Shown here in pieces: positions 43,616 to 53,292 of a stretch of DNA of 64,000 nt. Under the pieces are notes generated by a model that worked only from the letters and a program-made list of their open reading frames with translations, was not told the DNA's origin and searched no databases. Within the stretch, counting starts at the first letter, position 1. Each line of letters opens with the position of its first letter. The stretch is from CAZDCD01 sp964503885. Lineage in GTDB: Bacteria; Bacteroidota; Bacteroidia; Bacteroidales; UBA10428. The stretch is taken from positions 1-64,000 of the forward strand of contig CAZDCD010000009.1 of the NCBI GenBank assembly GCA_964503885.1. Reading direction: 5' to 3'. The translations under genes were made by a program, and so were the position numbers.

Positions 43616-44164
43616 AATAGCATGATGTATTGGTTAAACATGAGTGAAAGATACAAAATATACTGTAAAGAACCGGGCATCGTGTTGATAATCTTGTACA
43701 AATATCATTTTTATTGCACGGCAGTTTCTATATGCCAAATTATAGTGTATTGATGAAGCATATGTGCGGGCTAAACTGCGTCAGTATGAAAATTCCAGCC
43801 CTGTAAACCCCAACCCTTTCCACCTTAATCATCTGCAACTTGAATTTGGTGGAATATTAGCTGTATTTCATCAATTAATTCATTGCCTTCCAGTGTGTTT
43901 TAAAAACCGGTTAGAAACCAAATAATTATTAACATGTAAGGGAGGTGTCAAATTAGTGTAATATATTGAATAATTGAAGGTTATATATTAGTCCCTGGGT
44001 ATATATGCAGTATTGTTAACATATTGGTTTTCCTGTGGCTCTAAAAACTTCTATTTTTAAAATTATATAAATCAGCCTGTTTATCAGGTATAATAAGGAA
44101 ATCACTTGAAACTAATTTTTTACACTTTTCGTAAAAGTCATTAAACAGATTCATCGAAAATACT
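43616..44164. other. Intergenic region without recognised gene (549 nt)
   Basis: This AT-rich spacer lies between the divergently transcribed small membrane protein and the secreted module gene. I find no tRNA, no convincing -33/-7 pair, no long inverted repeat and no open frame with coding character. Its second half (after about 43905) is more AT-rich (many TATAT/TTAAT stretches), as expected for the control region of the adhesin locus. Confidence 0.5.
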
Positions 44165-44506
44165 ATGGGAAAACTATTCATTACAGCAATATGCATCGGA
44201 CTTCTTACCTTTGCCGTTGCTGCTCAGGAGGTTGATTTTACCATCAGCGTTACAGAACCTACAGGTATGTCCCGGACAGATGGAGGAATATCCGTGCAAA
44301 ATATTACCGTAAAGCCGGGCTATACCTGCTATCTGTATGATAAACAACCCTGGAAAGGAGGCAGACTTATTGAAAAAAAAGAAAATGTATCTGTCAGTTT
44401 TGTGACTTTTGAAAACCTGGGTGCTGGCAATTATTTTGTGCTTATCGAAGATAAGGAAAAAATAAAACCAGAAGGGATGACTGTAAAACTGGATCCAGCT
44501 CAATAA
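44165..44506 (+). CDS. Small secreted protein, free-standing copy of the adhesin N-terminal module
   Basis: The 113-residue product has a signal peptide (MGKLFITAICIGLLTFAVAAQ) and one domain: ISVTEPTGMSRTDGGISVQN ... GYTCYLYDKQPWKGGRLIE ... VSFVTFENLGAGNYFVLIED. This lines up with the first module of the large adhesin encoded 93 nt downstream (SVTCNGMNNGRINVQ ... YDYRLYRDNWPWLGGTKVD ... VNFTNLSPAKYYVIADD), sharing the Y-R/D-x-x-P-W-x-G-G and F-x-N-L-x-x-x-x-Y-(Y/F)-V patterns. This is a SprB-like repeat. It carries no CHU_C secretion domain and so is probably periplasmic. Function unknown; co-expression with the adhesin is likely. Confidence 0.75.
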   Translation: MGKLFITAICIGLLTFAVAAQEVDFTISVTEPTGMSRTDGGISVQNITVKPGYTCYLYDKQPWKGGRLIEKKENVSVSFVTFENLGAGNYFVLIEDKEKIKPEGMTVKLDPAQ

Positions 44507-44599
44507 ATAATTGGATTTCAAACGAATATGACTTAAGACACCAGAGCTAATGCTATGTTAAACAGGATCTCATAATCAAACGAACCAAAAAAAACTGGA

Positions 44600-47500
44600 A
44601 TGAATACCTACAGACTCTTCCGCATACATTTACCAATACTTGCATTAATACTGCTCGGTTCATCGGTTAATGTCTCAGCCGTTACAAGTATATTACTTAC
44701 TGCAGATTCCGTCACTTGTAATGGTATGAACAACGGCAGGATCAATGTTCAAATTACCGGATCGCCGAATTACGACTATCGGTTGTACCGCGACAACTGG
44801 CCATGGCTGGGGGGTACAAAAGTCGACAGTATTATTAATACCCCGGGCAACAATGTAAATTTTACGAACCTTTCACCTGCCAAATATTATGTAATTGCAG
44901 ATGATCAGACTGTTATTCCGGGACTTGCCGTTATTGATGTTTACCAACCCCCACCGTTTACGGTAAGCGCTGTTTCAGTGGACAAAGCATTATCGTGTTA
45001 TAATTCGTGCGACGGAGATCTCAAGGTATCAGTATCAGGAGGAAATAAACCTTATTCATTCGCCTGGACCAGGCTTTTGCCGCTTCCGGTAACACCCTAT
45101 GCCGATAACGATTCGGTATTAAACAGCATCTGCCAGGGCACCTACCAGGTTATCGTAAATGATACCAAAAATTGTGGTGGCGTCGGAGGCATTTCCAAGA
45201 CCTTTCCTTTTGTCTATACCAATCCTTTAGCAAAACCTTATATTCCTGCACAGCTGGCAGGTGGAACTGTCGGCACAACACAGACCATTTGCTACAATGA
45301 TGATGTTCCGGCATTTACTTCAAGTCAGGCGGCATCAGGCGGATCAGGAAGCTATACATACACTTGGCAATATTCAACCACCAGCAACACTCCCGGAGTT
45401 GGAGTATGGACCGATATAGCTGCCTCAAATTTCCCGGTTTGGGATTACGGCACGCTTACTCAAACCACCTACTTCGTAAGAAGAGCTGTGGATCCGGTGT
45501 GCGGTACGGTTTACTCGAACGTCATTACCATTACTGTTCGTCCCGATATGAATGGCGGGGCTATTGCAGCCGACCAGCTCATTTGTTACGGCGATGATGT
45601 GGCTGCATTTACTTCCGCAACTCCGGCAACAGGAGGTTCAGGTTCATTTACCTATACCTGGCAGTATTCGACCACAAGCAGCACCCCCGGTGTGGGCACA
45701 TGGACCGATATTCCGTCATCAAACTCCCCCGCATATGATTATGGTACATTAACACAAACCACTTATTTTGTACGAAGAGCCGTTGATGCTTCCTGCGGTG
45801 CACTATATTCAAACGTATTGACCGTTACCGTTCGTCCGCAGCTTAACGGCGGTACTGTTGCTGCCGATCAGACGATATGCTACAACGACGATGTGGCGGC
45901 TTTCACTTCCTCAGCCCCTGCTTCGGGAGGAGGAAATTCATTCACCTATACATGGCAGTTCTCAACTACCAGCAGCACTCCCGGTGTGGGTGTGTGGACC
46001 GATATACCTGCTTCGAATTCCCTCACTTGGGATTACGGCACACTCAACCAGACAACGTATTTCGTACGCCGTGCCGTGGATGCCACCTGCGGCACTGTAT
46101 ATTCCAATGTTATTACGGTTGATGTCTGGCTACAATTGCAACCCGGTAATATTGGTGACAACCAGACAATTTGTTACAATGTGGGTCCTGCAGCGTTTGT
46201 TTCATATAATGCTGCAAGCGGTGGCAGTGGACCGATTACTTACACCTGGCAATATTCCACTACCAGCAGTATACCCGGTGTAGGTGCATGGACCGATATT
46301 CCGTCTTCAAATTCCCCGACCTATAGTTCGGGACCGTTAACCGTAACAACTTATTTTGTCCGAAGGGCTGTGGATGCCACCTGCGGAACCGTATATTCGA
46401 ATGTGGTTACTGTAACAGTATACCCTGAAATGAATGGCGGTACCATCACTGCAGACCAGACGATATGCTACAACGACGATGTCGCGGCTTTCACTTCCTC
46501 AGCNNNNNNNNNNNNNNNNNNNNNNNNNNNNNNNNNNNNNNNNNNNNNNNNNNNNNNNNNNNNNNNNNNNNNNNNNNNNNNNNNNNNNNNNNNNNNNNNN
46601 NNNCACTGACTCAAACCACCTACTTCGTCAGAAGGGTTGTGGATGCTTCGTGCGGTACTGTGTATTCAAACGTACTTACCGTTACTGTTGAACTTCCCCC
46701 GACAGTGAATGCAGGACCCGATGACACAATTTGCTATGAATCTGATTTCTACGATATTCCGCTGGCCTCAGTAACCAACGCATTTAACCTGCAGTGGTCT
46801 ACACCTAACGGAGACGGTATTTTTGTACCCGATAATGTAACCAATGCACGATACAATATCGGCGCTCTTGATAAAAATTCAGGAAAAGGCTCCGCGGTTA
46901 AACTTGTGCTTGCTGCCGATGGCAACGGAGCATGCTCTTCAACCACGATCACAGATACCCTTGACCTGCTTATCCCACCCCAGTTATTGGTGGCAGTGGG
47001 AACACCCGCGCCATTTATCATTGGTCCGAATACAAAAGTAAACGTCGCCATCAGTGTGGAAGACAGGAATTATCTTTCTGACCTCAGTTATTACCTGGTA
47101 AGTCCTGACGATTCAATGGTTGTGCTCAAAGAAGCATGGGATCCGCTCAGCTATTGTAATTTCGGTGAAGATGCAGACCTGGAATTTATCCGCTTCCCGG
47201 AACCAGCAGATACCCTTGAAATATGCCCCGGCGGAGGAGGATATATTAACCTCAGCGGAACTTTCAAAGCCACAGGCGACTGGAGCAACCTGCATGGTCA
47301 GGATCCGGCCAACGGTATCTGGAAGATTGTGTTAAAAGATGCTGCAGACTTTATTTACAAACCGGGCCCCGAAGACGGACAACTGGTGTATGCCAGCATT
47401 GAATTTGCAGATACCAATGCCAACGGGGATACTGTAAACCTCTTCTATGATTCCGGTGCTTCTCCGATTCCCATTACAAACACCAGTAACGCGCTGATAC

Positions 47501-50500
47501 CGGTTCAGACCAACTTTGTTGTAGCACTAGGACTCAGAACAAGATGCTATGGCAGTTGTGATGCCACAGCGGTAGTAACTCCTGCAGGTGGAATAGGACC
47601 ATATACCATTCAGTGGAGTGATGGACTGGGAACTAACGATACAATAGATCTTTGTGCAGGCAGCTATTCAGTTACCGTAACCGATGCCATGGGTTGTACA
47701 GCAAGTATACCTGTTAATGTGGTATCTCCGCCCCAGATTGAATTTACCTCGGTGACATTTACCGACAGTATGCTTTGTGGCGGATCCGCCAACGCGATAA
47801 TTGCAGCCAAAGCCATCGGCGGAACAGGAAAACTGACCTATACCCTTCTGCCGGGCAATATACCTTCAAGTGAAGCTGATTCAGGCAGGTTTGAAAATTT
47901 ATCGGGCGGAACATATACCCTGCATGTAGAGGATATAAATGGCTGTTTTATCGACACAGTGCTCATAATCTTTGAACCCGATCCGCTCGCATTCAGTTCG
48001 ACAGTTATAACCGGTCTTACCTGCAGCGGCAGTGACGACGGTGTCATTACGGCTGCTGCAGAGGGAGGTACAACTCCCTATACTTATTCGATAACGCCAG
48101 GCTCGGAAGTAAACAGTGACGGGATCTTTGATGGTCTGAGCCAGGGTGCCTATGTGGTCGGCGTTACCGATGCAAATAACTGTGATACAGTCTTCACAAA
48201 TATATTAACCGTGGATGCACCCGATCCGCTGACCGTTGATACCATAATTGTCAGCCAGCCAATTTGTAATAGCGACAGCGGCAGAATTGCCGTTACTGCC
48301 AGTGGCGGAACAATGCCTTATTATATATCATTCACCGGCGGGCCTGATTCAATACCATTCGTGGTCACATCAACTCTCCTTTTCAGACCTGGTTCCGCAG
48401 AAGGTAAGGATGCCATTATACTCACCGGAAATGCAAATGATGACATGAATTATGGTAATCATCCGGATCTATACGCTTTGGCATGGACCAACGCAGGTAT
48501 TCCGGTAACCGCAAGAAGCATGATATCATTTGATCTGTCAGCTATACCTGAAGGAAGTCTCATAACCTCGGCAAGACTTTCACTCTATTCATACAACTCA
48601 CCCTCTGACGGGAGTCATTCAACCATGGATGGTTCAAATGCTTCATTGCTGCAAAGAATAAAGGAACCGTGGGATGAGCATACTGTTACATGGAATAATC
48701 AACCTCCTACTTCAACTGAGGATCAGGTTACTTTGCCGGCTAGCACATCGGACATACAGCATTATGAAAATATAGACGTGACGGCGTTGATACAGGATAT
48801 GGTTAACAATCCTGATAGCAGTTACGGAATGATGATGAGGCTTATTACCGAGCAACTTTACAGAAGAATGTTGTTCGCTTCCAGCGACAACTCCAACGCA
48901 TCGCTTCATCCAAAACTTGAAGTAGACTATACTGCAGGGGTTTCCGGCACCAACTATTTCGATCTGCCTGCCGGTAGCTATGATATTGTGATGTATGATG
49001 CCAACGGATGTTCGTATGCATGGCCAACAACAATTACGCTTGATAACCCGCCGCCAATAACTATCGACAACATTAACATTACTGATATAAACGGATGTTA
49101 TGGCGACAGTACAGGTGCGGTATCTGTCGATGCTACAGGAGGATGGGGAGATTTCAGCTATGCCCTTGATGCAGGACCATACCAACCCGGCAACCTGTTC
49201 AGCAATCTGGGTGCCGGCGGCCACACGCTTTTCGTACGCGATTCTATGGGATGCCAGGTTGTCATCGATACGATAAATATTAGCCAGCCGTCTGAACTGA
49301 TCGTTCAGAAAATAACCACCTGGGATATTAACGCCCAATCGGGTACCATTACGCTGGTTGCCTCCGGCGGCATTCCTCCCTATCAGTATTCTATAGATAA
49401 CGGCATGAACCTGTACGATACCAATTATTTCGATTCATTGGCCGCCGGTGTGTATGATGTGTATGTAGTGGATGACAACGGCTGCGAATATAGCGATACA
49501 GCAATTGTTTCAGCCCAGCTTTTGAACGTATTCATTCATGAGGCTGTGGATGCGTCATGCTTTGGATTCAGTGACGCAGGTTTTATTGTGGAAATTCTCA
49601 ACGGAACGCCTCCTTACAATATCCTGATAACTGACAGCGTGACCGGAACCATAGTAAGGCAGATAAATGGTTATATCCAGAATTTCTTCAGCGACGAAAA
49701 CTTTTCGGCGGGCAGTTATACGGTGACAATTACGGATGTAAACAGCCAGATTTATGTGAACACATTTTATTTCTCAGAACCACCGATGATACAGCCCCAC
49801 CTTTCAGTAACAGATGCTTCATGCAGCAACAACACTGACGACGGGGCTGCAGCCCTGAACCCGACAGGAGGATCAGGAACATTTACCTTCGAATGGTCGG
49901 ATGATTCCACCGTTATCGCAGCATCAAGGCAGAACCTGCCGGCAGGTTTCTATGAAGTAAACGTAATCGACGTTACGAATACAAACTGCCGCATTACCAC
50001 GGGATTTTACATTAATTCCAATGATTCTGCTTCTGCTTATGCAGGTGAAGATACTACAGTATGTCCCGGTGTTGCTTACATGCTGGATGGTGCGACGAAC
50101 AGCCCCTATTTTAGCTGGTCGCCTGGTGCTTATCTCAATGATTCCATATTCCTGAATCCGGTTGCCAGGGTTTATTCAAGGACTTCATTTATACTGACAG
50201 TAACCAATGGTGATTGCTGGGACAAGGATACTGTTGCGATCGATGTATATCCTGTTTATGGTATCGATATCTATGACCCGTCAGGAGAGGTCGATATTGA
50301 CACCGCAGTGTTCATACTTGAAGGGGAAACACCGCTAGTTGCTGCTTCAGAAGGATTTGTGTCTTACCTGTGGGCTCCTGCATCAGGTGTCGATGATCCC
50401 ACTGCGCGTGAAGTTGTATTGTCACCTGTAGAAAATCAGTCATACATTGTATTCGGTACAACTTTGGACGAATGTATTGAGAGCGATACCATCAGTGTAA

Positions 50501-50787
50501 GGATAGCCAGAGGAATTAAAATATACAACAGTTTTACACCCAATGGCGACGGATTCAATGATAAATGGATCATTGAAAACGCAGCCGATTATGGTACCCG
50601 GATTGTAATCAGGATATTTAACCGGTGGGGTGAGTTGGTCTATTATTCAATCGGATACTACGATTACTTTGCCTGGGACGGCACTATGAAAGGAAAAGAC
50701 CTGCCTATAGGTACATACTATTATATTATAGACCTGAACGATGGAAAAACAAAACCCCTTACCGGTGCAGTAACACTAATTCGTTAA
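44600..50787 (+). CDS. Giant T9SS-type surface adhesin with SprB repeats, DNRLRE domain and CHU_C terminus (interrupted by assembly gap)
   Basis: One gene read in two frames because an arbitrary 100-N gap (46504-46603) falls in it; about 2,070 residues when joined. After a signal peptide (about residues 1-30) and one SprB-like module come five 98-residue tandem repeats (45260-46699; QTICYNDDVAAFTS ... TYTWQYSTTSSTPGVG ... TTYFVRRAVDATCGTVYSNV). Then follow a P-domain-like segment (about 46985-47410; VAISVEDRNYLSDLSYYLVSP, GTFKATGDWSNLHGQ), several SprB repeats (GGxxPYTYS...GLSQGAYVVGVTDANNC), and a DNRLRE domain (about 48361-48935) inside one of these. The C-terminus (about 50512-50784) is the gliding-motility-associated CHU_C domain (IKIYNSFTPNGDGFNDKW ... 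FNRWGELVY ... WDGTMKGKDLPIGTYYYII), a type B T9SS secretion signal. The next gene is PorP/SprF, as expected. It is probably exposed at the cell surface for adhesion or motility. Confidence 0.92.
45260..46699 (+). repeat. 294-bp tandem repeats in the adhesin gene
   Basis: Units begin at 45260, 45554, 45848, 46142 and 46436, exactly 294 bp (98 codons) apart. The protein units are highly similar (for example WTDIPSSNSPxYDYGTLTQTTYFVRRAVDxxCGTVYSNV) and the nucleotide similarity is also high. The fifth unit is broken by the N gap. Unit number is likely to vary between strains and is prone to assembly collapse. Confidence 0.9.
46504..46603. other. Assembly gap of exactly 100 N
   Basis: A run of 100 undetermined bases, the usual scaffold placeholder. 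It lies inside repeat unit 5 of the adhesin. In the intact units the LTQTTYFVRR segment begins 195 nt after the unit start (for example 45749 versus 45554); here it begins 170 nt after (46606 versus 46436). The true gap should therefore be 125 bp, or 125 + 294n bp, which restores the reading frame. Confidence 0.9.
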
Positions 50788-50788
50788 A

Positions 50789-51682
50789 ATGAAGAAACTT
50801 ACATTATTCGGCATATTGTTAATCTTAACAATCGGTTTGAGGGCCCAGCAAAAGCCCCTCACTACGCTGTTCATGACAAATCCGTTTGCGATCAATCCAG
50901 CTATAGCGGGCACATATAACTATTTCCAGGTTATATCCAACCACCGGTTTCAATGGACAGGCCTGCAGGATGCTCCGATCACCAATACACTCAGCTTCTT
51001 CGGACCCACAGTGAACTTTCCGATGGGCTGGGGCGGAACCCTCTCCTATGATGTGGCCGGCGCTGTAAGTATCGGCAGTGCTCACGGTTCATATGCGTAT
51101 TATTATCCCATCAATGAAGACCTGAAGGTATCCATGGGACTGAACCTGGGAATTCTTCAATACAAGATTGATATGGCTAAGCTTGAGGTAAAGGATGAGG
51201 GCGATCCGGTTTTTTTGAATACAAAACCTACATATTATCTGCCCGATGCTTCGGTAGGTGTTTACCTGTATTCCTCAACATATCATGTGGGTTTTGTGGC
51301 TACACAGCTGATCAACAATAAAATAAAGATCGGCGATGCGGCTACGGGACTGAGTAAACTGAAGAGCCATTTTTACCTGACGGCAGGCTACTATTACTCC
51401 ATAAACCGTGAGTGGGCTGTGGAACCAACGCTTATCATGAAAAAAGTGACACCCGCTCCCTACCAGCTCGATATTAATGTCAGAGGATGGTACCGGAACA
51501 TGGTATGGTTTGGCTTGTCGTACAGGACGCAGGAAGCATTATCAGTTCTCGCCGGGTATAATTATCAGAATAAGATACAGATCGGTTATGCCTATGACAT
51601 TGTGCTAAGCCCTCTGGGTAAATACAATTACGGATCACACGAACTAATACTAAGTTATAAGTTTAACAGGATTAAGGACTAA
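50789..51682 (+). CDS. PorP/SprF family type IX secretion system membrane protein
   Basis: The 297-residue outer-membrane barrel of the PorP/SprF family has signal peptide MKKLTLFGILLILTIGLRAQ, then the family opening QKPLTTLFMTNPFAINPAIAGTYNYFQVISNHRFQWTGLQDAPITNTLSFFGP, followed by alternating barrel strands and the ending GKYNYGSHELILSYKFN. Such proteins are encoded directly after CHU_C-terminal adhesins (as sprF after sprB) and are needed for secretion or surface retention of that adhesin. The gene begins one base after the adhesin stop and overlaps the next gene by one base. Confidence 0.93.
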   Translation: MKKLTLFGILLILTIGLRAQQKPLTTLFMTNPFAINPAIAGTYNYFQVISNHRFQWTGLQDAPITNTLSFFGPTVNFPMGWGGTLSYDVAGAVSIGSAHGSYAYYYPINEDLKVSMGLNLGILQYKIDMAKLEVKDEGDPVFLNTKPTYYLPDASVGVYLYSSTYHVGFVATQLINNKIKIGDAATGLSKLKSHFYLTAGYYYSINREWAVEPTLIMKKVTPAPYQLDINVRGWYRNMVWFGLSYRTQEALSVLAGYNYQNKIQIGYAYDIVLSPLGKYNYGSHELILSYKFNRIKD

Positions 51683-52437
51683 TGGCCACTAAAAACCCGG
51701 TAAGGGTATCTCCGGTAATACTGATATCGGCTTTCTTTGTGTTGTTTGAATCGTGCTCAAACAGAGATCGTCATGTGGTTCCTCCTTCAAAAATGGTTGA
51801 TGTGCTTACTGATCTCCATTTTGCCGACGGCATGGGAGCAGTGGTATACAGAAAGGATCTGGATTCAGTGCATACCTACAGATGGGTTTTTGATAAGAAC
51901 AAAATCACTAAGGCTGAATTCGACTCCTCAATGGTATACTACTCAAATCGACCCGATAAATTAAACCAGATCTATGAAAAAGTGCTGACCAATTTACAGA
52001 AAAGGCAGGCCGAAGTGGTGGCAGCTCAGAAGCAGGAACAAGCAAAAGAAAAGACCACGATCTATGAGGATAAGACAATGTACAGGCTCCCGTTTGACCG
52101 GCCTGTGGATAAAATTCCGTTTGAAGCGCTGCTTATGGGTCCCGGAGAATATACTGTTGAAGCGAATATTAAAGTGCTTAATGTAGACCAATCGGTGAAT
52201 CCTCATATTACGGCCTATTTCTGGTATGAAAACGGCACTGAGGAAGGTGTGAGAGAATACTTCAGGCCCGTGAGGCTTAAAAAGAATAACAAATCAAACC
52301 TGTATAGTCTATCGAAACGACTCACAGATATCAAGTATACTCACATTAAAGGCTTCATACTCGACCACGATAACACAAACAACAATTTCATCATGCATGC
52401 ACAGGTCTTTGGCATTAAAATAACCTACAGCAAATAA
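51682..52437 (+). CDS. DUF4296 domain lipoprotein
   Basis: The 251-residue protein has signal-like VSPVILISAFFVLFESCSN with a lipobox Cys25, then the DUF4296 pattern VPPSKMVDVLTDLHFADGMGAVVYRKDLDSVHTYRWVFDKNKITKAEFDSSMVYYSNRPDKLNQIYEKVLTNLQKRQAEV. The second half (about 130-251) is beta-rich and not part of DUF4296. It overlaps the PorP/SprF stop by one base, so it belongs to the adhesin operon. DUF4296 has no known function; surface or periplasmic lipoprotein is likely. Confidence 0.8.
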   Translation: MATKNPVRVSPVILISAFFVLFESCSNRDRHVVPPSKMVDVLTDLHFADGMGAVVYRKDLDSVHTYRWVFDKNKITKAEFDSSMVYYSNRPDKLNQIYEKVLTNLQKRQAEVVAAQKQEQAKEKTTIYEDKTMYRLPFDRPVDKIPFEALLMGPGEYTVEANIKVLNVDQSVNPHITAYFWYENGTEEGVREYFRPVRLKKNNKSNLYSLSKRLTDIKYTHIKGFILDHDNTNNNFIMHAQVFGIKITYSK

Positions 52438-52501
52438 TTCCGGTTTATCCTGCCAACCTCATACAGAAATATGTATTTTTGTCGCCTTATTGAATGTTTC
52501 G

Positions 52502-53281
52502 ATGACAACTTTTCTTTTTAACAGTACAATTTTCGGACCAGTATACAGCCGTCGATTAGGTATGTCATTGGGAATTAATCTTTTACCAGTTAATAGCAAA
52601 GTATGCAATTTTAATTGCCTTTATTGTGAATGTGGTCTTACACCCCTCATTCAACCCAAAATTACCTCGGTTCCTTCGCGAATTGAATTTCATGATCGGT
52701 TATCAAACAGGTTGAAGGAAGCCGCCCTCAATGATGAAAAAATCGATACCATCACTTTTGCTGGCAATGGTGAACCCACTCTGCATCCTGACTTTCCGGC
52801 TATAATCGATGATGTTCTCGAACTCAGATCAGCGCTTGCTCCCGGGGCTAAAATTGCTGTGTTATCGAACGGAACCTTAATTTCCGAACAGGGTGTGTTC
52901 AATGCATTGCTCAAAGTTGACATGAATATCCTGAAACTCGATTCTGTTAATGAAGATACCCAACGGTTTATCAACTGTCCTGCAGACGATTTCTCACTGA
53001 TGGATACCATTCATTTCATGAAAAAATTCAACGGTAACCTGGTCATTCAGACTCTGTTCTTCAGGGGAGTATACAAAAACAGGCAAGTGGACAATTCCCT
53101 TCCGGAGGAGCTGAATCCATGGCTGGAGGCGCTTAAAGAAATAAAGCCAGCATTTGTCATGATCTATACTATTGCCAGGGATACACCTCACAGGAAAATT
53201 CAAAAAATAAGCGAAGTAGAATTAATAGAGATTGCCGGAAAAGTCGAAGCTCTCGGAATTGAAACCCAGGTATCGGCATAA
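52502..53281 (+). CDS. Radical SAM protein (TYW1-like/COG0731 type)
   Basis: The 259-residue radical SAM enzyme has the cluster-binding C-x3-C-x2-C motif at Cys35, Cys39 and Cys42 (KVCNFNCLYCECG), preceded by FGPVYSRRLGMSLGINLLP and followed by ITFAGNGEPTLHPDFP (the G-E-P-T SAM-contact motif) and VLSNGTL. This pattern is typical of the COG0731-type group of unassigned function. No substrate can be deduced. ATG 52502 is taken as the start; TTG at 52490 would add four residues. TATTTTTG at 52474-52481 is a full -7 promoter match just upstream, without a clear -33. Confidence 0.85.
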   Translation: MTTFLFNSTIFGPVYSRRLGMSLGINLLPVNSKVCNFNCLYCECGLTPLIQPKITSVPSRIEFHDRLSNRLKEAALNDEKIDTITFAGNGEPTLHPDFPAIIDDVLELRSALAPGAKIAVLSNGTLISEQGVFNALLKVDMNILKLDSVNEDTQRFINCPADDFSLMDTIHFMKKFNGNLVIQTLFFRGVYKNRQVDNSLPEELNPWLEALKEIKPAFVMIYTIARDTPHRKIQKISEVELIEIAGKVEALGIETQVSA

Positions 53282-53292
53282 CGTCCATTCGT

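Noticed and set aside
43733..43750. TTTGGCA on the minus strand as a third sigma-54 site
   Set aside because: The -12 G falls two bases out of register and the sequence does not match the 22-mer.
46504..46603. Apparent frameshift or split of the adhesin into two genes
   Set aside because: The two halves are joined across a 100-N placeholder; repeat geometry predicts a missing 125 bp that restores the frame, so the shift is an artefact.
45260..46699. Regular repeats as a possible CRISPR array
   Set aside because: The 294-bp units are coding and contiguous without spacers; no cas genes are present in the window.
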